Part shown: positions 1-9,276 of the stretch, piece after piece
Position numbering within the stretch: position 1 is the stretch's first letter
How the letters are laid out: each line of letters opens with the position of its first letter
Assembly (NCBI GenBank): GCA_964564735.1
Contig: CAZMCH010000008.1
Location: 1-64,000, forward strand
Source of the DNA: CAZMCH01 sp964564735
GTDB taxonomy: Bacteria > Poribacteria > DTPJ01
Reading direction: 5' to 3'
DNA: 64,000 nt
Position numbers and translations under genes: made by a program
The notes under the pieces: model-generated
Database searches by the model: none
Seen by the model: only the letters and a program-made list of their open reading frames with translations
What the model was told of the DNA's origin: nothing

Positions 1-538
1 AGAATAATTATGGTATATTATTCCTTATATGGTTTTTTTTAGATATTAGATAACGGAAGTAAGTTGCGGGTATTAAAAGTAGGTATAAATCATAAAGAAA
101 AGCCACAACCACCTAATTTTATCAGCAATAATTAGTTATCATATAGTTATAGATAATAATATAATAATATAATTCGCTATCGTCTGATAAAATATTAGCT
201 AATATGGCTATAAGCGTTCTCCTTTTGGGGTAAAATGTCAGCTTTTTCTTCATAAATGAAAGACTCGTAATAATAAGATAATATAATTACCTATATTTTA
301 TATCAATATATATATATCTGTCAATGCTTTTGTTGCTGCAATTCCGAATCATAGTTGCTAATATTTACATATAGGAAAAACGCTGATACGAGTAGCGCGA
401 TATATTAGATTCAGCATACAAGAGCATGTAATTGGAATAATTATATGCCCCGTAATAAAATATAGATACCCGTGACCATCTCTTTTTCTCATTTTTTCAA
501 AATCAAAAGCAAGGAATCTCTGCAATTACATAGCCTTC
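1..538. other. AT-rich non-coding stretch, nothing recognised
   Basis: This interval lies past the 3' end of the minus-strand permease gene and continues to the window edge. It is very AT-rich. I see no open reading frame of useful length, no tRNA-like fold and no clear long inverted repeat, so it is annotated as empty. Confidence 0.5.
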
Positions 539-2254
539 TTAAAACACCCTTGTCGTTCCGATTTTCAAGACTTTTTTGGAGAATATGAGAACAGCAGAGA
601 CAAGAGCTATTAACAAAACGCTATATGCTGACGCTGTGCCAAAGTTGGAGAGCCTGTCCAATTGAGAATATATTTCTACTGCTATCGGCTTATTTGTGGG
701 TATATAAAGCAAAATGGAGGCAACAAACTCGCCCAACGCTGTTACAAATGCAAGTAAAACTCCCGCAGATATGCCCGGCATGATTATTGGCAAAATTACC
801 TTTCGGAACGAAAATAACCATGATGCGCCAAGATTCCTTGCAGATTCTTCCAGGGAATCATCAAGCTGTTGGAATGAAGCATAGGTTGACCGAAACACAA
901 TCGGTATATGTCTGATAAAATACGCTAATGGAAGTAGCCAAAATGTTCCAACAATTATTTGATTTACGGTCAAGATATTAGGTTTATTGAATGATATGAT
1001 TAGGTTCATGGCAATCACAGTTCCCGGTAATGCCCAAGGAATCATCACAAGTATATCAAAAAATCTCTTTCCAAAGAAATGTCTTTTTGACAACAAATAA
1101 GCAGATAGGACGCCAAAGATTAGATTGCCAAATGTTGCGATAGAAGCCATCTTCATGCTATTTATTATCGGCTGGAGAACACCGGGCTTGCTAAAAAGAT
1201 TAACATAATTTCCAAGAGTATATTTCTCTGGCAAAATCTGCCATGTCCAAGAGCCATCTTTCACAAATGACATCATTATTACTGTTAAATGTGGTAATAA
1301 AAGTATAATGACAATTAAACTGCCCAAGATTCCCATTAAATAACATTTTAATTTACCTTTTATCTCGGTTTGATATGGCGCAATACCCTTACTAATCATA
1401 ACGTAGCGATGTCTGTTAGAATACCACTGCATAAATAATAGAAAGCCTATGGAAATTACCGAAAGCATAACAGTCTGCGTTCCTGCCATATCCATATCAT
1501 TATTAACCTTTGAAAAGTATATTTGCAAACTCAGGACCCTAAAATCAGGTGCAAACAAAAACGGTGCGCTGAATGATGACATAGAGATCATGAATACAAG
1601 CAATGATGCACCAATAAGCGCAGGTGCCAATAATGGAAGCAAGACTTTTCTATAGACAAGCCATTTTGACGCACCAAGATTATATGCAGACTCAATAAGC
1701 GACATATCGATCCCACCAAGCGCAGATGAAACAAACATATAGAAATATACATACATTGTGTATGCGTGGACGAGTAATATCGCAGGGACGCCATCAATGG
1801 CAAAAGGTGGATTTTCAAGGTTAAAAATGTATTGTATGCCTCTGGGAATTATACCAGTTTCACCATAAAGAAACATGAACGATATAACCCCGACTATTGG
1901 TGGTAAAGCAAACGGTAAGATAGCAAGAGATGAAAATATACTTCTGCCTATGAACCTATATCTTGTAAAGATAAAAGCAATAGGAACTCCTATAAATGCA
2001 GAAAATAGAACGCTTCCAACAGATATAAGAACGCTGTTTAATAGTGCCTCAAGATTTGCTTTGCTCTCAAGGCTGAAAAACTCTCGATAGTTTGCAAGCG
2101 AAAACGCACCCGATTTATAAAAACTTTGCCACAAAACACGAAATGTCGGATATAAGACATAGCCGAACAGAACAAAGGCAACTGGTAAGATAAGGATTAT
2201 CGTTCCATGATTTCTGCGCAAATGCAGACTTAATTTATCTGTCAAAGTTTTCAT
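539..2254 (-). CDS. Fused two-domain ABC transporter permease (iron/thiamine type)
   Basis: This 571-residue inner-membrane protein carries two binding-protein-dependent permease domains in one chain, as in FbpB/ThiP-type importers of ferric iron, thiamine or similar solutes. About twelve hydrophobic segments are visible. Two EAA loops are clear, at about residues 188-208 (ESAYNLGASKWL start) and 470-490 (ESARNLGASWLF start); these would contact the ATPase. The stop of the upstream transglutaminase-like gene is 18 bases away, so the two are probably co-transcribed. No ATPase or binding protein of matching type lies nearby, so the substrate cannot be told and the partners must be elsewhere or past the window edge. 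The fused-permease class is secure; iron as substrate is only a family guess. Confidence 0.88.
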   Translation of the reverse strand: MKTLTDKLSLHLRRNHGTIILILPVAFVLFGYVLYPTFRVLWQSFYKSGAFSLANYREFFSLESKANLEALLNSVLISVGSVLFSAFIGVPIAFIFTRYRFIGRSIFSSLAILPFALPPIVGVISFMFLYGETGIIPRGIQYIFNLENPPFAIDGVPAILLVHAYTMYVYFYMFVSSALGGIDMSLIESAYNLGASKWLVYRKVLLPLLAPALIGASLLVFMISMSSFSAPFLFAPDFRVLSLQIYFSKVNNDMDMAGTQTVMLSVISIGFLLFMQWYSNRHRYVMISKGIAPYQTEIKGKLKCYLMGILGSLIVIILLLPHLTVIMMSFVKDGSWTWQILPEKYTLGNYVNLFSKPGVLQPIINSMKMASIATFGNLIFGVLSAYLLSKRHFFGKRFFDILVMIPWALPGTVIAMNLIISFNKPNILTVNQIIVGTFWLLPLAYFIRHIPIVFRSTYASFQQLDDSLEESARNLGASWLFSFRKVILPIIMPGISAGVLLAFVTALGEFVASILLYIPTNKPIAVEIYSQLDRLSNFGTASAYSVLLIALVSAVLIFSKKVLKIGTTRVF

Positions 2255-2272
2255 ATCTCTGTTAAAACTAGA

Positions 2273-3772
2273 CTATTCAGAACGGACAATCTTCAATTTG
2301 TTAAGGGTTCTTATCACGCCTTCACCTAGCTCAAGATTTGATTCTGTCTCAATTTGAACACTTGAGAACTGAATATGGCTTGCATCAGCTTGAATCTGAC
2401 CAAGTGTTGGATCCATGCTGACCCATCTGCCTATATAGACTTCTGGCCAAAAATGATAATAAAATGCGTCTTTATGATAAACTAAGCCTGTGCATATACG
2501 AGAAGGGATACCTAAAGCCCTTGTAAGTCCAATAAAAAGAACTGTATGTTCACTGCAATCACCGCTTAAATCTTTTAATGTCTGAATCGCTGTTCCAAAG
2601 CCAACTTTATAGTTTTTATCTCTGATGTTTTTGTTGACCCATTTACAGATTTTGACAGATGCTAACCATGAATTTTGCTCATCACCAGCAATTTCATTAG
2701 CCTTGTTTATAATATCAGGATCATCTGATTGGACATAAATACTTGGAGAAAGAAAAGGCGCAAAATCAGGACTTGTGATAGGTCGTTTTGTTGCACTATC
2801 AGGATTAATATCATTTATTGCGATCTCCAATGTTCCGAGTCCACGATTAGAACCAATAATCACTTTTTGGCGATCATTATTGACGAAAGTTTTGCTGATG
2901 TCACCATCAGGAATAGAAACCTTGAGCTTTAGCTTTTCTATACCTGCATTAGGTTCATCACCTATAATATCAATCTTTGTCTTGAGGATAAGATCAAGCT
3001 GACCAACATCCCCTAAAGCCTCTGCTTTGTCAACTTTTATAAAAACCATTCCCATACTGGGTGTTTCCATTTTATAAACCTCACCATCAATACTAACCCA
3101 TTCTCTTGTAACTATTCCACCCATTATGTCCATTTTATAATCAACAACATAGACTTCTTTCGCTTGACCTCTATAAGTTATATTTTCCTTGCGGATAACA
3201 TTTACATCAACGTTCATTATATTGAAAAGATCGAGGCTAAAAGCCTTTATGGGAAACTTTTTTCCAACAACCAGACCTTTTTTAATTGTAACATCCTCTA
3301 ATATTTCTGCAAATACAACATCAGGCGGAAGTTTCTGTTGTTTTTCAGTTATTCTGCCATCAAGAGTTGTTTTCATTGTAACTATTCCGTCCTTGAATGT
3401 TCCCTCTACTATTTTTTCTTGCCCAGTCTCATCTGACCGAGAAATAAAATATAAAGGAGTGAGATCATCATCGACATAGAACATTTTAGTTTTTGAGAGT
3501 TTTATAGAAGAACCAAATCGTTTTAGTTCAGTAAACATGCCCGAATCAACTTTTATAACCTTCTGACCGTTATATATGGCACGATCTGCGCGTATATGCA
3601 GATAACCAACTTTAACATTCATCATTGTTGCATTCATATATGTTTCATAGGGCAGGTCTTTCATCCAGATAGATTTATTTTCCTGAGCAAACACAGTCCC
3701 CTCAAAAAGCAAAAAAAGAAGCATTACAGCACCGCCAATCGTTGTAAAAACAAAGTTTTTCAAAATAATCAA
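2273..3772 (-). CDS. Secreted transglutaminase-like domain protein
   Basis: This 499-residue protein starts with a signal peptide (about residues 1-29, ending in FAQ). Residues 30-340 form a beta-rich region I do not recognise. The C-terminal part, about 345-460, is a transglutaminase-like (papain-fold) domain with a full triad: Cys406 in SGDCSEH, His440 in YHFWPEV and Asp454 in VSMDPT. Such proteins usually act as proteases or amidases outside the cytoplasm rather than as cross-linkers. It is the first gene of a likely two-gene unit with the ABC permease, 18 bases apart. The domain call is firm, but the substrate is unknown. The pairing with an importer could mean processing of a peptide-like ligand, which is inference only. 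Confidence 0.82.
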   Translation of the reverse strand: MIILKNFVFTTIGGAVMLLFLLFEGTVFAQENKSIWMKDLPYETYMNATMMNVKVGYLHIRADRAIYNGQKVIKVDSGMFTELKRFGSSIKLSKTKMFYVDDDLTPLYFISRSDETGQEKIVEGTFKDGIVTMKTTLDGRITEKQQKLPPDVVFAEILEDVTIKKGLVVGKKFPIKAFSLDLFNIMNVDVNVIRKENITYRGQAKEVYVVDYKMDIMGGIVTREWVSIDGEVYKMETPSMGMVFIKVDKAEALGDVGQLDLILKTKIDIIGDEPNAGIEKLKLKVSIPDGDISKTFVNNDRQKVIIGSNRGLGTLEIAINDINPDSATKRPITSPDFAPFLSPSIYVQSDDPDIINKANEIAGDEQNSWLASVKICKWVNKNIRDKNYKVGFGTAIQTLKDLSGDCSEHTVLFIGLTRALGIPSRICTGLVYHKDAFYYHFWPEVYIGRWVSMDPTLGQIQADASHIQFSSVQIETESNLELGEGVIRTLNKLKIVRSE

Positions 3773-3842
3773 CCAGACCTTTCGATAGAGAAATAATAAT
3801 ATAAATGATCATACACATTAACCAATATGGCAAAATAACATG

Positions 3843-4004
3843 AGTTCGGCGTAAGAATTTTTATTTAACACCAAGATACAAAAGCATGAAGTAAGAATTA
3901 GGATTAAATGCAAAAGGGCGAAAAATAGCTTTCCTATCTCCTAATCTTAAATATTAGAGCTTTAAATTCATGTGTGTCTTTGTGATTCATTCTTATATCG
4001 AACT
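3843..4004. repeat. Imperfect long inverted repeat in intergenic space
   Basis: The outer arms AGTTCG...TAAGAAT (3843-3858) and ATTCTTA...CGAACT (3989-4004) are complementary. Inside them, a CACCAAGATACAAAAG-like stretch faces a CTTTGTGATTC-like stretch. The whole 3773-4132 gap holds no convincing gene. The element resembles the degenerate palindromes found in other gaps of this window. It may be a decayed MITE or a bidirectional terminator. Confidence 0.45.
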
Positions 4005-4132
4005 GACGTTAAAATAGGGAATTAAAATGACCTTAAAAGTTTCAAGCAAGATTGTTGATAGAGCAAAGAGTAGGGATTTTATTAAGCAATTTGATCATTT
4101 CAAGCTACCAAAAACCATGATAAATTGATCGA

Positions 4133-5428
4133 TTAATTTTTGGTATTTCCATCTTTCCATTTTTTAATTGAACCCGGTTCAACTAATTTTACTTTGATAG
4201 ACAAACCGAAAGTTTCTTCTATCTTTTTCTGGATTTCCTCTTCCAATGCGCTCATTTTCTTTATTTCATCAAAGAATATATTTGTTGATACCTCAACCCA
4301 AACCTCTAATTCATCAAGCGCGCCATTTCTATCAACTCTAATGCGATAATGAGGTTCTGTTCCTTCGATTTCAGCCAATATTTGTTCTATTTGTGATGGA
4401 TAAATATTAATGCCCTGAATAACGATCATATCATCTGTTCTTGATGATACTCTAGACATTCTAACAATTGTGCGTCCACATTTACAGACAGAATGATCAA
4501 GGCACGTGCAATCACCTGTCTTATATCTTATCATTGGGAAGGCTTCTTTTGTTATCGTTGTCAAGACAAGTTCGCCTGCTTTACCGTCGGGAAGTCTTTC
4601 ACCTGTTTTTGGGTCTATAACCTCTGCAATAAAGTGATCCTCAAATATATGTAATCCGTTTTTATGTTCACATTCCACAGATACACCTGGTCCCATAACC
4701 TCGCTAAGTCCATAATTATCAAGGGCGATTATATGAAATTTGTCTTCAATCTCTTTTCTGACTGACTCAGACCAAGGTTCGGAGCCAAAAAGCCCAACTC
4801 TTAAAGATAATCCAGCAGGACTAATTCCCTGTTCACTCATTACATTAGCGATATGTAATGCAAAAGTTGGAGTGCAAACAAGGACTGTTGTTCTGTAATT
4901 TTTCATTATGTTGATCTGCTTTTCTACACTAAGACGAGAACATGGTATAACCGTTGCGCCGATACGTTCCGCCCCATAATGAAACCCAAGCGCACCTGTA
5001 AACAATCCATAGTCAAAAGCGATCTGAACTATATCATCTTTTGTAACTCCAGCCGCAGTCAAGACACGAGTCATTAGGTTCGTCCAATGCTCAATGTCAT
5101 TCTTGCTATATCCGACAACGATCGGCTCACGTGTTGTCCCAGATGATGACTGTAATCTGACAACTTCTCTTAATGGTATAGCAAACATGCGATATGGCTG
5201 ATTCTCAATAAGCGTTTCTCTTGTTGTAAAAGGTATCTTTGCAAGGTCATCAAGTGATGTTATATCTTCGGGTATTATATTTGATTTATCAAAAAGATTG
5301 CGATAAAATGCAACGTTTTTATATGCGCGATTAAGTGTTACTTGTAATCGCTCAAGCTGTAATTGCTTTATTTCTTCACGATTTAATGTTTCATATTTTT
5401 CATCCAATATCGGCAATTTTTTCACCAC
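4133..5428 (-). CDS. Phenylacetate-CoA ligase family protein, copy 2
   Basis: This 431-residue member of the PaaK branch of the AMP-forming adenylate enzymes would activate an aryl or related carboxylate to its CoA thioester in the cytoplasm. The phosphate-binding loop reads SSSGTTREP, the central motif YGLSEVMGPG and the hinge region MIRYKTGD; the C-terminal lid follows. In the loop the usual G-K pair is R-E, unlike copy 1 (SSSGTTGKP at 11210-12511), so nucleotide handling may differ. The gene starts at GTG (two adjacent GTGs are possible) and is last in the liv cluster, 68 bases after livF. The family is sure; the acid substrate is not. Confidence 0.85.
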   Translation of the reverse strand: MVKKLPILDEKYETLNREEIKQLQLERLQVTLNRAYKNVAFYRNLFDKSNIIPEDITSLDDLAKIPFTTRETLIENQPYRMFAIPLREVVRLQSSSGTTREPIVVGYSKNDIEHWTNLMTRVLTAAGVTKDDIVQIAFDYGLFTGALGFHYGAERIGATVIPCSRLSVEKQINIMKNYRTTVLVCTPTFALHIANVMSEQGISPAGLSLRVGLFGSEPWSESVRKEIEDKFHIIALDNYGLSEVMGPGVSVECEHKNGLHIFEDHFIAEVIDPKTGERLPDGKAGELVLTTITKEAFPMIRYKTGDCTCLDHSVCKCGRTIVRMSRVSSRTDDMIVIQGINIYPSQIEQILAEIEGTEPHYRIRVDRNGALDELEVWVEVSTNIFFDEIKKMSALEEEIQKKIEETFGLSIKVKLVEPGSIKKWKDGNTKN

Positions 5429-5496
5429 CTTATTCGAAATAGGTTAAACGTAATATGTGATACTCATTACACTTTACGTATTATGTTTTAATTTCT

Positions 5497-6231
5497 TTAC
5501 TCCCAGATTTCCTTATAGCCTTTGCCAAGATAGGCACGTCTAACTTCCTTGTTTTCTAATAATTCCTCTGAACTACCTTCAAGAACAGCCCTTCCTGTTT
5601 CTAATATATAGGCACGATCAGCCACTTTTAATGCTACTCTTGCGTTTTGTTCAACTAATAGAATGGTTGTATTCTGTTCTTTGCGTAAGTTTTTAATAAC
5701 ATCGAATATTTCGCTGACTACCTTTGGTGCAAGCCCCATAGATGGTTCATCAAGAAGCAACAATTCTGGTTCAGACATCAAAGCCCTTCCAATAGCAAGC
5801 ATCTGTTGTTGTCCACCGCTAAGAGTTCCTGCATGTTGCTTTTGACGTTCACTAAGTATTGGAAATATACTAAATACAGTCTTGAGACTTTTATTTACTT
5901 CTTTTTTCCCTTTTTTTCTTCTTAGATATGCACCTAATATAAGATTATCAAGAACTGATAATTCGCCGAATAATTGCCTGCCTTCTGGAACTTGCGAAAT
6001 ACCAAGACGGACTATTTTTTCAGGCGTCAAATTTATAATGTCATGATCTTTAAATAGCACATTGCCTTTTTTTGATGTGATAAGCCCGCAGATGCTATTA
6101 AGCAGAGTTGTCTTTCCTGCACCATTTGCACCTAAAAGCGCAACTATCTCTCCATAGCCAACATGAAGGGATATGCCCCTTAGTGCCTGTATATTTCCAT
6201 AAAATGAGCTTAAGCTTTGTATTCTAAGCAT
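5497..6231 (-). CDS. livF: Branched-chain amino-acid ABC transporter ATPase LivF
   Basis: This 244-residue cytoplasmic ATPase belongs to a high-affinity branched-chain or aromatic amino-acid importer. Walker A is GANGAGKTT, the signature LSGGQQQ and Walker B LLLLDEPS, all in normal order. It has the short LivF form, without the C-terminal extension of LivG. Its start lies 3 bases past the end of a LamG-gene remnant that separates it from livG. Order and family fit the canonical K-H-M-G-F set. It should pair with LivG to drive the LivH/LivM pore. Confidence 0.93.
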   Translation of the reverse strand: MLRIQSLSSFYGNIQALRGISLHVGYGEIVALLGANGAGKTTLLNSICGLITSKKGNVLFKDHDIINLTPEKIVRLGISQVPEGRQLFGELSVLDNLILGAYLRRKKGKKEVNKSLKTVFSIFPILSERQKQHAGTLSGGQQQMLAIGRALMSEPELLLLDEPSMGLAPKVVSEIFDVIKNLRKEQNTTILLVEQNARVALKVADRAYILETGRAVLEGSSEELLENKEVRRAYLGKGYKEIWE

Positions 6232-6233
6232 TT

Positions 6234-6414
6234 TTATTTACTCTTAATATAAGACCATGTTGAAACAAGCTTGCCAATATCATTAAATATTGCCATCATC
6301 AAAAAGCCATGCACCCATACACTTTGTCATATCAATCTTAGCATAACTAATATTTGTGAATAACAATACCACAAATATACATAAAGAAACCAAAATCAAA
6401 ATTTTTGCTTTCAT
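6234..6414 (-). pseudogene. Gutted LamG-type secreted protein gene between livG and livF
   Basis: An ATG at 6414 opens a 43-codon frame that stops at 6283. It encodes a clean signal peptide (KILILVSLCIFVVLLF core, then SYA) followed by MTKCMGAWLFDDGN, which looks like the first strand of a LamG/concanavalin-like domain. One frame over, the next bases encode GKLVSTWSYIKSK and then a stop at 6234. That tail nearly matches the C-terminus of the secreted protein at 14934-15665 (LVTTWSYIKSKN). The simplest reading is a full secreted gene whose middle was deleted, leaving head and tail joined out of frame. Whether the 43-residue head is still made is unknown. Confidence 0.7.
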
Positions 6415-6436
6415 TTCACAAATCCCATCAACGCAT

Positions 6437-7216
6437 TTAGCTTTTAATAATGCTTTCTTCACCTAAATATGCGGTAATAACTTCGGGATTATTCTGGACT
6501 TCTCTTGGCGTTCCCTCTGCGATTTTTTGTCCAAAATTCAAGACCGTAACTTTATCAGATATATTCATAACAAGATCCATATCATGCTCTATTAACATTA
6601 TCGTTACGCCCTGTTCTCTTATCTTATAAATAAGGTCTATCATGTTTTCGATTTCTCTGGCATTGAGTCCCGAAGCTGGCTCATCTAACATTAGTAGTGA
6701 TGGTTCTGAAACCAAAGCCCTTGCAAACTCAAGCATCCTTTGTTCACCAAATGACAAATCCGATGCAAGGCGGTTTGCCTTTTGATCGAGTTTGACAAAC
6801 GAAAGTTTTTCCATAGACTTTTGTAAGGCTTCCCTTTCCTCAGCCTTAAATCGTCCTATTCTAAATGCAGAACCGAATATGCTGTGTTTCATCTTGCTAT
6901 GATACCCAACCATGACATTTTCCAAGACACTCATATTATTCATTACTTGTATATTTTGAAATGTTCTGTTTATGCCTAATCGTGATATTCTATGCGGTGG
7001 AAGCTGATCGATCCGATGTTGTCTAAATAAAATTTCTCCAGATGTAGGATCATAGAATTTGCTTATAAGGTTATATAAGGTTGTTTTTCCAGCGCCGTTG
7101 GGTCCAATGATCGCCCTGATTTGACCGATTTCAACCTCGAAAGTTACATTGTCAACAGCAACTAACCCACCAAATTCTTTTCTTAGTTCCTTCACTTCTA
7201 ATATAGTATCAGCCAC
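6437..7216 (-). CDS. livG: Branched-chain amino-acid ABC transporter ATPase LivG
   Basis: This 259-residue ATPase is the second nucleotide-binding subunit of the importer. It has Walker A GPNGAGKTT, a signature in the form LSFGEQRM, Walker B LLMLDEPA and the LivG-type C-terminal segment with AYLGEE. It starts at GTG; the G of that codon is the last base of the livM stop (TAGTG), so translation of the two is coupled. The next gene on the strand, livF, is separated from it by the 181-bp LamG remnant. Confidence 0.93.
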   Translation of the reverse strand: MADTILEVKELRKEFGGLVAVDNVTFEVEIGQIRAIIGPNGAGKTTLYNLISKFYDPTSGEILFRQHRIDQLPPHRISRLGINRTFQNIQVMNNMSVLENVMVGYHSKMKHSIFGSAFRIGRFKAEEREALQKSMEKLSFVKLDQKANRLASDLSFGEQRMLEFARALVSEPSLLMLDEPASGLNAREIENMIDLIYKIREQGVTIMLIEHDMDLVMNISDKVTVLNFGQKIAEGTPREVQNNPEVITAYLGEESIIKS

Positions 7217-8238
7217 TATGCACCTTCTTGATTTTTACCTGAAATCCGATACTTGATATATGAAAATAATGCAGATAATCTCCCAATCAATCCATCAGGC
7301 ATAAATATCATAACTAACATCAATAGCAGACCATATACAACAATATCATATTTTTTCACAATTATTAGCCATTCAGGAAGCCACGTAAGCAAGATTGCCC
7401 CCAAAATCGCTCCCCATATATTTCCCGAACCACCAATAACAACCATTGTTACAAGTGTTATTGAAGTCTCAAGATGAAAAGTTGTATAACCAACAAATCC
7501 ATGAAAATGCGCATATAAAGAACCCGCAATAGCAGCATATATTGCACTTAGAACAAAGACCTGAACCTTGTATTTTGCTATATTGACGCCCATTGCACTT
7601 GCAGCGATTTCACTGCCATGAATCGCCCTAAAAGCCCTACCAACACGTGATCTTGTTATGTTTATTGATAATACCATTATTGCAAGAACAATGATCCAGA
7701 CGAATATATATTGACCGATTTTGTTGTTTTCATCAAGATCAATGAATCCCAGAGAGAAAGGCATAATACCCAATAGACCAGAGGTATCATCAGTAAGCCA
7801 ATCTAGTTTGCTGAGAATAACATAGACGATCTCACCAAAGCCAAGAGTAGCCATAGCAAGATAATGCCCCTTTAATTTCAGTGACGGCACACCAATAACA
7901 TAAGCAATGATAGCTGTAAAAATGATAGCAATTATTGCAGATACCCAAGGGGAATAACCAAGCCTAACATTCAGAAGCCCTGAACAATAAGCCCCAATAC
8001 CAAAGAAACCAGCATGACCAAGAGAAACCTGCCCAGCGTAGCCCATAAGCAGATTTAAGCCAATAACCATAAGGGCATTAATACCAACCGTAGTCATTAC
8101 GCCTATTTGATATTTGTTCCCCGAAGCAATAAATGGAAACAATAACAGGAAAAGCACCAAAATAGCTATCGGTGAGTTTTTGGTATAGCGTTTATCAATG
8201 CCAAAAAGTGCAGAAATGATTTGATTTATTTTATTCAT
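7216..8238 (-). CDS. livM: Branched-chain amino-acid ABC permease LivM
   Basis: This 340-residue inner-membrane permease has about nine hydrophobic helices. The motif GLNLLMGYAGQVSLGHAGFF is the diagnostic LivM loop. The EAA-like stretch FRAIHGSEIAASAMGV lies in the second half. It begins 3 bases after the livH stop and overlaps livG by one base. It forms the pore with LivH. Confidence 0.93.
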   Translation of the reverse strand: MNKINQIISALFGIDKRYTKNSPIAILVLFLLLFPFIASGNKYQIGVMTTVGINALMVIGLNLLMGYAGQVSLGHAGFFGIGAYCSGLLNVRLGYSPWVSAIIAIIFTAIIAYVIGVPSLKLKGHYLAMATLGFGEIVYVILSKLDWLTDDTSGLLGIMPFSLGFIDLDENNKIGQYIFVWIIVLAIMVLSINITRSRVGRAFRAIHGSEIAASAMGVNIAKYKVQVFVLSAIYAAIAGSLYAHFHGFVGYTTFHLETSITLVTMVVIGGSGNIWGAILGAILLTWLPEWLIIVKKYDIVVYGLLLMLVMIFMPDGLIGRLSALFSYIKYRISGKNQEGA

Positions 8239-8241
8239 TTA

Positions 8242-9135
8242 TCAGGTTTTCTTTTTAGAGCCTAAAATTCCACTAGGTTTAACAAAAAGTATGATTAACA
8301 ATATAATAAAAGCGATTGCATCTTTATATCCAGAATATCCAGATGGGGCAAATCCTATTGCCAAATTTTCAATGATTCCGATGATGAATCCACCCAAAAA
8401 TGCGCCTATACCATTTCCTAGACCACCGAGTATAGCAGCACAAAAGCCCTTCAATCCAAGCATCGCACCCATACTATAAGAAGCAAAGGTAATCGGTGCA
8501 ATAACCATCCCTGCACCAGCACCAACAGCAGCGCTCAATGCAAAAGAACACATAACCATAAACCGAACATTTACACCCATAAGCCTTGCGGCAGTTCGGT
8601 TTATAGCGGTTGCGCGCATAGCTTTTCCTATATATGTATATTTATAGAAGATATGAACTGCTACAACGGTAAGAATTGCGATTCCTAAAACCCAGAATCT
8701 CTGTAAAGCGACAGATGCACCAAGTATTGTCATAGATTCTCCACTGGAGAATGGAGTAGCAGGTATCGCCTCATCCTTCCAAGCAATCAAAGCTAAGCCC
8801 CTTATGAGTATTGACGCACCAATCGTAATTATTATCAGTGTGATAACAGAAGCATTTCGGACAGGATTAATAGCAACTCTCTCAAAGATTACGCCTATGG
8901 CTGTTACTATCAATATAGATAAGAAAAATGCAGGAAGCAAGGGCATCTGAAATGTATTATTGAGAAAAACCATTATCATTGCACCAAGCATGACAAACTC
9001 GCCCTGTGCAAAGTTAATGACATCTGTGGCGTTATAGATAATATTAAATCCAAGAGCCACAAGCCCATAAATTCCACCGACTGTGATACCATATATTATA
9101 TATTGTATGATCTGTCCAAAACTCGGTATGTGCAT
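8242..9135 (-). CDS. livH: Branched-chain amino-acid ABC permease LivH
   Basis: This 297-residue inner-membrane permease has a typical LivH start (GITVGGIYGLVALGFNIIY) and the motif FAQGEFVMLGA. The coupling region RATAINRTAARLMGV would dock on the ATPases. The ribosome site GAGGAAAAATA precedes the ATG. It is separated from livK by 141 bases that hold a strong hairpin (9219-9258). Confidence 0.93.
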   Translation of the reverse strand: MHIPSFGQIIQYIIYGITVGGIYGLVALGFNIIYNATDVINFAQGEFVMLGAMIMVFLNNTFQMPLLPAFFLSILIVTAIGVIFERVAINPVRNASVITLIIITIGASILIRGLALIAWKDEAIPATPFSSGESMTILGASVALQRFWVLGIAILTVVAVHIFYKYTYIGKAMRATAINRTAARLMGVNVRFMVMCSFALSAAVGAGAGMVIAPITFASYSMGAMLGLKGFCAAILGGLGNGIGAFLGGFIIGIIENLAIGFAPSGYSGYKDAIAFIILLIILFVKPSGILGSKKKT

Positions 9136-9218
9136 TATTTTTCCTCAAAATCTAGCAAATCTTTCTTTTGTAAAGGGATAATTTCAAGGATCATTTCGCA
9201 TTAGTGGTAAAATATACA

Positions 9219-9258
9219 TGGGCATTGCATATCACTGTTAAGTGATGGTCAATGCCCA
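9219..9258 (-). promoter_or_regulatory. Hairpin between livK and livH
   Basis: TGGGCATTG (9219-9227) pairs with CAATGCCCA (9250-9258). Inside this, TCACT (9232-9236) pairs with AGTGA (9241-9245) around a 4-base loop. No U-tract follows. A hairpin at this place commonly protects the abundant binding-protein message or partly stops transcription before the permease genes; that role is inferred. Confidence 0.6.
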
Positions 9259-9276
9259 TATTAAAGATAACATTGA

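Noticed and set aside
4027..4128. 33-codon plus-strand frame (MTLKVSSKIV start)
   Set aside because: No ribosome site, short and not recognisable; kept as non-coding.
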